Positions 1 through 5,837 of a DNA stretch of 32,883 nt are shown here, piece by piece (position 1 is the stretch's first letter; every line of letters begins with the position of its first letter). The notes under the pieces were generated by a model. It was given only the letters and a program-made list of their open reading frames with translations. It was not told the DNA's origin and did no database searches. The translations under genes were made by a program, and so were the position numbers. Source of the DNA: Chitinophaga pinensis (lineage in GTDB: Bacteria; Bacteroidota; Bacteroidia; NS11-12g; UBA955). The stretch spans positions 1 to 32,883 of the forward strand of contig CAMBFD010000014.1 of NCBI GenBank assembly GCA_945865625.1. Direction: 5' to 3'.

Positions 1-1
1 G

Positions 2-343
2 AAGAGTGGTATAGAATATATGGTTTGGTTGGCCGATTGGTACGTGAAAAATAGTGAAGGTAAAGGCATTGGATTCTTCCAAATTGGTGGTGGTATTGCT
101 GGTGATTTCCCTATTTGTGTGGTGCCAATGTTGTACCAAGATATGGAAATGGAAAACATTCCTTTCTGGTCGTATTTCTGTCAAATTTCCGACAGTACTA
201 CCAGTTATGGTAGTTATTCAGGCGCTGTTCCTAACGAGAAAATTACTTGGGGTAAACTCGATATCGATACGCCTAAGTTCATTGTGGAAAGTGATGCTAC
301 CATTGTAGCTCCTTTGATTTTTGCTTGGATTTTAGGTTGGTAA
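2..343 (+). CDS. Deoxyhypusine synthase-like protein, C-terminal part (5' end outside window)
   Basis: The reading frame is open from base 2, so the gene begins upstream and only about 113 C-terminal residues are seen. They match the NAD-dependent deoxyhypusine synthase fold: a GGGIAGDFPICVVPMLYQD block, an SGAVPNEKITWGK block and a final DATIVAPLIFAW segment. The lysine of WGK (bases 254-256) sits where the catalytic, imine-forming lysine lies in eukaryotic deoxyhypusine synthase. Bacteria have no eIF5A, so the substrate is probably a free polyamine; some bacterial members are known to make homospermidine or related polyamines. Which reaction applies here is inference. The next gene starts 9 bases after the stop, so the two may share a transcript. 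Family assignment is strong; the exact reaction is open. Confidence 0.85.
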   Translation, partial: KSGIEYMVWLADWYVKNSEGKGIGFFQIGGGIAGDFPICVVPMLYQDMEMENIPFWSYFCQISDSTTSYGSYSGAVPNEKITWGKLDIDTPKFIVESDATIVAPLIFAWILGW

Positions 344-352
344 TCTAAAAGT

Positions 353-724
353 ATGACCGATATTCAATCGTTCGAAGATGTGGTTAAAGTTGTTGACTTG
401 CAATACAAACAATTGTTAGAAAACGATGTAACCCGAAAACATTTCGAACCACTGAATTTATCAGAACATTTGCCAAGAATTTATACTTTTTGGACGTTTA
501 TCTTAGACATCGATGCTGTAAATCACCCTTATCAAGGCAGTGCGTATGGCGTTCATACAAAGTTAGGATTACAAAATTTAGACTTTGAAATTTGGCAAAA
601 TTGCCTAAAAAATGCTGTGAATTCTCAATTTGAAGGCGAAAAAGCATCTTTGATGCTCGAAAAGGCCAATCAGCTTGGAATGATGTTTCAATACAAACTT
701 GGATTGCTCGATATACAAGATTAA
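353..724 (+). CDS. Group III truncated haemoglobin
   Basis: This 123-residue protein has the length and layout of group III (P-type) truncated haemoglobins. Visible are an FW pair in the distal region (residues 46-47), a YQG turn (60-62), a histidine at 68 in VHTKLG that fits the proximal haem ligand, W81, and the FEGEKA helix start (93-98). Members bind O2 or NO in the cytoplasm; their physiological role is not settled, and NO or redox defence is commonly proposed. The gene begins 9 bases after the polyamine-enzyme stop, and kdsC starts one base after its own stop, so all three are probably co-transcribed. No separate promoter is seen. Haem ligand assignment comes from family knowledge; the motifs are seen directly. 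Confidence 0.85.
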   Translation: MTDIQSFEDVVKVVDLQYKQLLENDVTRKHFEPLNLSEHLPRIYTFWTFILDIDAVNHPYQGSAYGVHTKLGLQNLDFEIWQNCLKNAVNSQFEGEKASLMLEKANQLGMMFQYKLGLLDIQD

Positions 725-725
725 C

Positions 726-1247
726 ATGACAAATTTAATCCCTCAAATGAAAGATATCAAAGCTTTTGCTTTCGATATAGATGGCGTACTCACCAAGGGT
801 GATGTTTTGGTGAATGAAGAAGGACAAATGCTCAGAAGTGTAAACATTAAAGATGGATACGCACTTCAACATGCTGTAAAACAAGGCTATCCAATTGCCA
901 TTATTTCTGGTGGCAAATCGGAAGGTATGCGCAAGCGTTTTGAGGGACTTGGGTTGCAGCATATTTACTTGGGTCAGGATCACAAAGAGGCTGCATTTGC
1001 AGATTTTTTAACTAAAGTTAATCTGCAACCGCATCAAGTGGCTTACATGGGCGATGATATGCCAGATTTGCCTTTGATTAAACAAGTTGGATTGGGCTGT
1101 TGCCCGAAGGATGCTGCGGTTGACGTGAAAGACATTGCTCACTATATTTCCCCCAATGGTGGCGGTGAAGCTTGTGTTCGGGAGTTGATTGAGCGTGTAA
1201 TGAAAATCCAAAATACCTGGTTCAACGAAGATTCACATCGTTGGTAG
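726..1247 (+). CDS. kdsC: 3-deoxy-D-manno-octulosonate 8-phosphate phosphatase (KdsC)
   Basis: A 173-residue HAD-superfamily phosphatase of the small C0 type without a cap domain, as in tetrameric KdsC. Motif I is FDIDGVLT (D17 nucleophile, D19), motif II is ISGGKS (S61), the conserved lysine is near K87, and motif IV is GDDMPD (D110/D111, D114). It removes phosphate from KDO-8-phosphate in the cytoplasm, giving KDO for the LPS core. I chose the ATG at 726, one base after the haemoglobin stop; upstream in-frame codons overlap that gene, and a second ATG at 747 (MKDIKAF) is also possible. The C-terminal ISPNGGGEACVRELIE block is typical of the family. It carries one GAGGGAC site at 942. A related YrbI-type phosphatase with another sugar substrate cannot be fully excluded. 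Confidence 0.9.
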   Translation: MTNLIPQMKDIKAFAFDIDGVLTKGDVLVNEEGQMLRSVNIKDGYALQHAVKQGYPIAIISGGKSEGMRKRFEGLGLQHIYLGQDHKEAAFADFLTKVNLQPHQVAYMGDDMPDLPLIKQVGLGCCPKDAAVDVKDIAHYISPNGGGEACVRELIERVMKIQNTWFNEDSHRW

Positions 1248-1277
1248 GATTTCTCACAAACACAAATATTATTTCCA

Positions 1278-1285
1278 TATATTTG
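1278..1285 (+). promoter_or_regulatory. Bacteroidota -7 promoter element TATATTTG for the CBS-domain gene
   Basis: TATATTTG matches the Bacteroidota -7 consensus TAnnTTTG exactly. Only 7 bases separate it from the ATG at 1293, so the mRNA would have almost no leader. No convincing -33 TTG/TTTG is seen at the usual distance. Confidence 0.6.
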
Positions 1286-1292
1286 TGTAAAT

Positions 1293-1955
1293 ATGATTGC
1301 GAGCGAACTATTAAGTGAACATTTAGACGGTTTGCGTTTAACCGATAGCGTTGAAGCTGCCATTGATTTTATGGAAAGCCAAGGGGTTTGTGAATTGCCA
1401 ATTATTGACAAACGCAAGCTTTACAATTACGCTCGTATTTCTGCTTTACATTTGGTTACAGATAAGCAACAATTGTTGACAGATGTAATTCACTTTAATC
1501 AATTTTCTCCAAAGGTTTTTGTCAATCAACATATCTATGAAATCATTCCTGTTTTGGCTTCCAATGATTTAAGTGTGGTTGCTGTAGTCGATCAAGAGGA
1601 TCAGTATTTAGGCTTGATAGATCAAAAAAGGGTGAATAAACAAATTACGGAATCAATAACTTACAGGGGATTAGGAGCCGTGATGGTTTTACGAGTGAGC
1701 GATAGAGATTTTGCACCTTCGTTAATTGCAAGATGGATTGAAGAGAATGGTGCCAAAATTTTGGGCATGATGGTCAATACCACTCCCGATGGTGAATTGC
1801 TCGTGAATTTGAAACTTAATACCACCATTGTAAAAAATATTGTAGCAACTTTTCAACGTCAAAATCTCAGAGTTGAACACGTTTATTTGGCGGAAGATTT
1901 CAATCAAGACAATGACAGAGCCATTGATTTGGCATTAAAATTCTTTGATTTTTAG
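1293..1955 (+). CDS. CBS-pair protein with ACT-like C-terminus
   Basis: A 220-residue soluble protein. Residues 1-120 look like two CBS repeats: a first unit around SEHLDGLRLTDSVEAAIDFM and PIIDKRKL, and a second ending VVAVVDQEDQYLGLI. CBS pairs bind adenine nucleotides and act as energy or ligand sensors. Residues about 135-205 (GAVMVLRVSDRDFAPSLIAR through VATFQRQNLRV) have an ACT-like alternation of strands and helices. Combined CBS-ACT proteins are common in Bacteroidota and their targets are mostly unknown. It has its own promoter element 7 bases before the start. No enzyme domain is present, so a regulatory role is inferred only. Confidence 0.7.
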   Translation: MIASELLSEHLDGLRLTDSVEAAIDFMESQGVCELPIIDKRKLYNYARISALHLVTDKQQLLTDVIHFNQFSPKVFVNQHIYEIIPVLASNDLSVVAVVDQEDQYLGLIDQKRVNKQITESITYRGLGAVMVLRVSDRDFAPSLIARWIEENGAKILGMMVNTTPDGELLVNLKLNTTIVKNIVATFQRQNLRVEHVYLAEDFNQDNDRAIDLALKFFDF

Positions 1956-1980
1956 TTGAAAACGAAAAAAAATGTGGATA

Positions 1981-2028
1981 ATCTAAATATTTCTGACGAA
2001 ATACATGAGATACTCATTACGTTTAGAT
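1981..2028. repeat. Short inverted repeat ATCTAAA / TTTAGAT upstream of the wzz-like gene
   Basis: ATCTAAA at 1981-1987 and its reverse complement TTTAGAT at 2022-2028 flank 34 bases and run into the -7 element of the next gene. It could be an operator, but seven-base arms this far apart arise easily by chance in AT-rich DNA. Confidence 0.25.
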
Positions 2029-2035
2029 ATTTTTG
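2028..2035 (+). promoter_or_regulatory. -7 promoter element TATTTTTG for the wzz/O-antigen ligase/permease unit
   Basis: TATTTTTG matches TAnnTTTG and lies 19 bases before the ATG at 2055. The three following genes are tightly spaced or overlapping, so it probably drives all of them. No clear -33 element is seen. Confidence 0.55.
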
Positions 2036-2054
2036 AAAACGTATTAGTCTTAAC

Positions 2055-3098
2055 ATGAATCAAAATTTAAATTCCAGCTCAAATAATTTAATTGATGAAA
2101 ATGAAGTAAAGCCAATTACCCTGGTTGGCATAGTGAACTTCTTTTGGCGTTGGAGAAAGGTTTTTATGATCAGTGCATTGTGTGCGATCATTTTTTCAGT
2201 GGTGTTAACACATCCAGCAATTACAAAACCCAAATATTCTGCCCGTCATATTTTTTATCCAACCAAGAACAATTCAATTTCAAATGCTTTGTTAACGGAA
2301 TTGAGTCAGCGTCAATCTGATCCATTAGAATTTGGTGAAGAGATTGAAGCAGAAAAAGCCTTACAGGTTTTACAATCTGGCACATTGCTTGCTAGATTGG
2401 TGCGTAATTTTAATTTGTTAAAGCATTATGGAATTGATCCAAAAACGGAGAAATATCCTCAATATGCTTTGGATAATAAAATTAAAGAAAATTTCAGTTT
2501 CGAGAGAACACGTTACCTCAGTATTAAAATTGAAGTCTTGGATGAAGATCCAAAGATGGCTGCAGATTTAGCCAATGGAATTGCCATTTTGTATGATAGC
2601 ATTACAACTGAAATTCAAAATCAGGTGGCAACTCCTGCATTGCAAATTGTTGAACGAGCTTTGAATGATAAAAGAGGTAAAATTCAAAATATCAAAGATG
2701 AACTCAGAAAATTAGGTCAGAATGGTATCACCAACTACGAAGAGCAAAGTAGGGCTTTGGCAGAAGAAATTTACAAAGCGCAATCGAGTGGTAAAGTGAG
2801 TGAAATGAAGAAACTTCTTGAAGAGCAAAAAACGTTGGTTGCTAGTGGCGGTGATTTTATTGCGTTGAATGAGTTAATTAAACTTGAAGAGGAAAAAGAA
2901 AGTGATTTAATTACGCAATACGAAAAACGTAAGGTCGACGTTGGAGAAACATTATCTCATAAATTCACCGTTGAATCAGCCACCATGCCTGAAATTAAGG
3001 CTTGGCCAAAACGAACTTTTATAATCGTACTTTCTGTATTGGGAACATTCTTTGCAACCGCATTGATGTTGGCTTCTATTGAATTGTTTAGACGTTAA
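2055..3098 (+). CDS. Wzz-type polysaccharide chain-length determinant
   Basis: A 347-residue inner-membrane protein with the polysaccharide co-polymerase layout. It has a short cytoplasmic N-terminus, a first membrane helix at about residues 36-52, a long periplasmic part and a second helix at about 325-343. The stretch before the second helix, MPEIKAWPKRT, carries the proline pattern typical of Wzz. Residues about 200-300 are rich in E, K, L and Q and should form the usual extended coiled-coil helices. Such proteins set the chain length of O-antigen or other Wzy-dependent polymers. No tyrosine-kinase domain is attached. The next gene, an O-antigen ligase-like protein, begins 6 bases after the stop, which supports a shared surface-polysaccharide role. 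Confidence 0.85.
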   Translation: MNQNLNSSSNNLIDENEVKPITLVGIVNFFWRWRKVFMISALCAIIFSVVLTHPAITKPKYSARHIFYPTKNNSISNALLTELSQRQSDPLEFGEEIEAEKALQVLQSGTLLARLVRNFNLLKHYGIDPKTEKYPQYALDNKIKENFSFERTRYLSIKIEVLDEDPKMAADLANGIAILYDSITTEIQNQVATPALQIVERALNDKRGKIQNIKDELRKLGQNGITNYEEQSRALAEEIYKAQSSGKVSEMKKLLEEQKTLVASGGDFIALNELIKLEEEKESDLITQYEKRKVDVGETLSHKFTVESATMPEIKAWPKRTFIIVLSVLGTFFATALMLASIELFRR

Positions 3099-3104
3099 TA
3101 ATTT

Positions 3105-4571
3105 ATGAATTTGCTGCCGTTGCAAATAAGCGCAAAACAAAAAATACTTTTGTTTTCGATGTTGGTGCTATTGGCATTCGGCTTTGCTTTTGCTACAGTT
3201 TTTCAAGCTTATTGGGTCATATTATTGCCAATAGGAATTGCTGCAATTTTAATTAGCATTTTATATACTGAAAAGGCACTTTTGTTTTTTGGAGCTTTGG
3301 CCCCATTGTCTGTCAATAACGACAATTTGTTCGGTGGTTTCGGAATGTCGTTGCCAACAGAACCTATGTATATTTTCTTATTCTTGCTACTTATTTTTAA
3401 TGTGTATCGTGAAGGGCGAATTAACTTAAACACATTGAAGCATCCTTTGGTAATTATGGTTGTTATCTATTTGGCTTGGCTTTGGATAGCAAGTATTTTT
3501 AGCTCATTGCCTTTGGTTAGTGTAAAGTATAGTTTGGCAAGAACTTGGTATATAACGTTATTCTTTTTCTTTGGAATTCGAATATTTAGAGATTATTCAA
3601 AAATTCATTGGTTTTTAAGTGCGTTTACAATTTTCACCCTAATTTGTGTAGGGTACACATTGATTATGCATTCGGTAGATGGATTTTCAAGGAGTGCCAG
3701 TTATGGAATTTCTTGGCCATTTTTCCCAGATCATGGAATGTATGCTGCCTCAATTGCTTTTGCGTTTTTCATTCTATTTTTCTATACTTTTTACGTTAGA
3801 CAATTTAATTTTCATGTTTTCTTTAGTCCATTGCTTCTTTTTGCCTTATTTATTTTAACCTTTGGAATTATTGTGAGCTTTACAAGGGCCACTTGGTTAA
3901 GTTTGGTTGTGGCATTTGGTGTTTGGGGCTTGCTAAGCATGAAAGTGAAGTTTTCATGGATTTTCATAGTGCTTTTCAGCATCGGAACTTACGCAGTGAT
4001 TCAGCAGGATGAAATTTTATATTCTTTAGAAGCAAACAAACAGGGGAGCAGCGATGAACTTGAGGGACATGTTAAGTCTGTGAGTAATATTACAACTGAT
4101 CCGAGTAACTTAGAACGTATTAACCGATGGAAATGTGCGGGAAGAATGGTTTCTGAACGTCCGTTTTTTGGTTTTGGTCCAGGAACTTATGTTTTTAAAT
4201 ATGGCCCGTTTCAAAAAAGTTCGGAACTCACCATTATCAGTACAAACTCTGGGGATTTAGGCGATGCTCACAGTGAATTTTTCTCGGCAATGAGTGAAAT
4301 GGGATACATTGGACTTATTGTATGGTCGAGTTTGGTACTTTTAACCATTTCTACAGGCTTTAAAGTTATTTATGAAACACATATAGTCAAAGTTAAACTT
4401 ACAGCCTCAATTGTTCTCTTGGGCTTAATTACTTATTACATACATGCCATATTGAATAACTATAGTCAATACGATAAAGTTGCTGTTCCATTATGGGCTT
4501 TTACCGCAATTATTGTAGTTTTGGATTTATACCATAAAAACGGCATTGTAAATGCTCAAAAAGATATTTAA
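3105..4571 (+). CDS. O-antigen ligase/polymerase-like membrane protein (Wzy_C family)
   Basis: A 488-residue protein with about eleven or twelve hydrophobic segments and one large periplasmic loop near residues 305-400. The loop has the family's hallmark pattern, INRWKCAGRMVSERPFFGFGPGTY, followed by DAHSEFFSAMSEMGY with a histidine at residue 389 in the position expected for O-antigen ligases. Members transfer undecaprenyl-linked glycans to lipid A core or to proteins, or polymerise repeat units; sequence alone does not tell these apart. It follows the chain-length gene by 6 bases, and its last 20 bases overlap the permease gene, so translation is probably coupled. A GAGGGAC site lies at 4062. 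The family call is strong; ligase versus polymerase is open. Confidence 0.82.
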   Translation: MNLLPLQISAKQKILLFSMLVLLAFGFAFATVFQAYWVILLPIGIAAILISILYTEKALLFFGALAPLSVNNDNLFGGFGMSLPTEPMYIFLFLLLIFNVYREGRINLNTLKHPLVIMVVIYLAWLWIASIFSSLPLVSVKYSLARTWYITLFFFFGIRIFRDYSKIHWFLSAFTIFTLICVGYTLIMHSVDGFSRSASYGISWPFFPDHGMYAASIAFAFFILFFYTFYVRQFNFHVFFSPLLLFALFILTFGIIVSFTRATWLSLVVAFGVWGLLSMKVKFSWIFIVLFSIGTYAVIQQDEILYSLEANKQGSSDELEGHVKSVSNITTDPSNLERINRWKCAGRMVSERPFFGFGPGTYVFKYGPFQKSSELTIISTNSGDLGDAHSEFFSAMSEMGYIGLIVWSSLVLLTISTGFKVIYETHIVKVKLTASIVLLGLITYYIHAILNNYSQYDKVAVPLWAFTAIIVVLDLYHKNGIVNAQKDI

Positions 4572-5589
4572 ACAACCATTATTTTTAACAGGATTTTCTG
4601 TTTGTGCCTTCTTCTTTATATTGGGTTTGTTGGGCTATTCCATTACTCCTGATTCTTCGGTTGATTCAAATCAAATTATGCCTGAATGGTCGAGTTTGTC
4701 GCCGGGTGAAACCGTAAAGTTTGTTCAAAAGCAGAGAGTGAAAGAAAAATCAGTCTTTTTTTGGCTTTTGGGGGATGATGGTTTGGGTGAGATGATTTCA
4801 ATTTCTTTAACGCACCCAATGTCCCTCAAAAATAAAAATATCACTTTTTTTAATGAAAAACGAGGACTTCAAATGACAGTAAGTCTTGATTCTATTGATG
4901 GAAATTCGATTAAGACTAGAAACTTCATTCTTGGATCGGACCGTTTTGGGAGGGATATTTTTAGTCGGTTGGTCATTGGTACCCGCGTTTCATTAAGCAT
5001 TGGATTTTTAGCCATGGCGCTTAGTTTAATCATTGGTGTGTTTATTGGATTGGTAGCAGGATATTTTGGTGGTAAAATAGATTTATTTTTAACTTGGTTG
5101 ATTACGGTATTTTGGTCGGTTCCAACACTTTTAATTGCCTTGGGATTGAGTTTTTTTCTGGGAAAAGGATATTTTCAAGTTTTGTTGGCAACGGGTTTAA
5201 GCAGCTGGGTGGAAGTTGCCAGAGTGGTTAGGGGTCAAACGATGCAATTGAGAAACAGAGAATTTGTATTGTCGTCTAAGATTACTGGATTTTCTTCGTT
5301 TCATATTATGTTTAAGCATATTTTACCCAATTTGAAAGGCTCGTTGACTGTTTTAGCTACCACAAATTTTGCGGCGGCTATATTATTGGAGGCGGGTTTA
5401 GGATTTTTGGGATTGGGAGTTGCGCCGCCAACTCCAAGTTGGGGAATTATGGTGAAAGAAAACTTAGGTTATTTGGTGATTGATAAAGCTTATTTGGCCA
5501 TTATTCCTGGACTTGCCATTATGTTATTGGTGATGGCATTCAATTTAATGTCGATGGGAATCAAAGATTCTGAGGAACATCATTCTTAA
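4552..5589 (+). CDS. OppC/DppC-type ABC transporter permease
   Basis: A 345-residue inner-membrane permease. One membrane helix is at the N-terminus (about 13-32), then a roughly 90-residue hydrophilic insert, then the OppC signature LGSDRFGRDIFSRLVIGTRVSLSIG and five further helices. The EAA-type loop that contacts the ATPase is visible around EFVLSSKITGFSSFHIMFKHILP, and GLGFLGLGVAPPTPSWGIM is typical of the peptide/nickel family. These proteins work as heterodimers with an OppB-type partner, two ATPases and a binding lipoprotein; none of these is beside it here. The ATG at 4552 lies inside the upstream gene (20-base overlap). The cargo is unknown; peptide import is the default for the family. 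The 3' neighbour is on the other strand. Confidence 0.85.
   Translation: MLKKIFKQPLFLTGFSVCAFFFILGLLGYSITPDSSVDSNQIMPEWSSLSPGETVKFVQKQRVKEKSVFFWLLGDDGLGEMISISLTHPMSLKNKNITFFNEKRGLQMTVSLDSIDGNSIKTRNFILGSDRFGRDIFSRLVIGTRVSLSIGFLAMALSLIIGVFIGLVAGYFGGKIDLFLTWLITVFWSVPTLLIALGLSFFLGKGYFQVLLATGLSSWVEVARVVRGQTMQLRNREFVLSSKITGFSSFHIMFKHILPNLKGSLTVLATTNFAAAILLEAGLGFLGLGVAPPTPSWGIMVKENLGYLVIDKAYLAIIPGLAIMLLVMAFNLMSMGIKDSEEHHS
4816..4831 (-). repeat. 16-bp copy of the GAGGGAC-centred repeat
   Basis: CCAATGTCCCTCAAAA (on the minus strand TTTTGAGGGACATTGG) is identical over 16 bases to 15286-15301. It lies inside the permease gene and reads antisense to it. It is the fullest form of a motif found 15 times in the window. 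Confidence 0.7.
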
Positions 5590-5837
5590 AGAATGGCATT
5601 GAATACAATTCATTAGATGCTTTTTAGTGTTTATGATGTCTTATAATTTAAGATAAAGGGTAATCAAAGATTCAACGGTTCACCAAATTCAAAGAGCATT
5701 TTAGTTATAACACGAATTCGCAATTCTTGGCATTTATTGCTAGGGTTTGAAATCATGTTGTTGGAATTGAATGAAATCTTATGGCATAAAAAAAGGCTGC
5801 CCAATGGACAGCCTTTTGATATTTTATAAGATGAATC
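5590..5837. other. Intergenic region without recognised gene
   Basis: This 248-base AT-rich gap lies between two convergent genes. Apart from the hairpin at 5791-5817 it contains nothing I can support: no open frame with family features and no tandem repeat. Confidence 0.6.
5791..5817. terminator. Bidirectional intrinsic terminator
   Basis: AAAAGGCTG (5791-5799) pairs with CAGCCTTTT (5809-5817) around a 9-base loop. A-runs precede and T-runs follow the GC core, so it can end transcription both from the permease unit and from the minus-strand secreted-protein gene. Confidence 0.85.

Noticed and set aside
699-725. Upstream start for kdsC at 699
   Set aside because: It overlaps the end of the haemoglobin gene and adds nine residues foreign to the family.
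1981-2028. Strong operator in front of the wzz-like gene
   Set aside because: Seven-base arms 34 bases apart are weak evidence in AT-rich DNA; kept only as a low-confidence repeat.
5590-5837. Small gene in the longest gap
   Set aside because: No open frame with a credible start, composition or family feature was found; only the terminator is supported.
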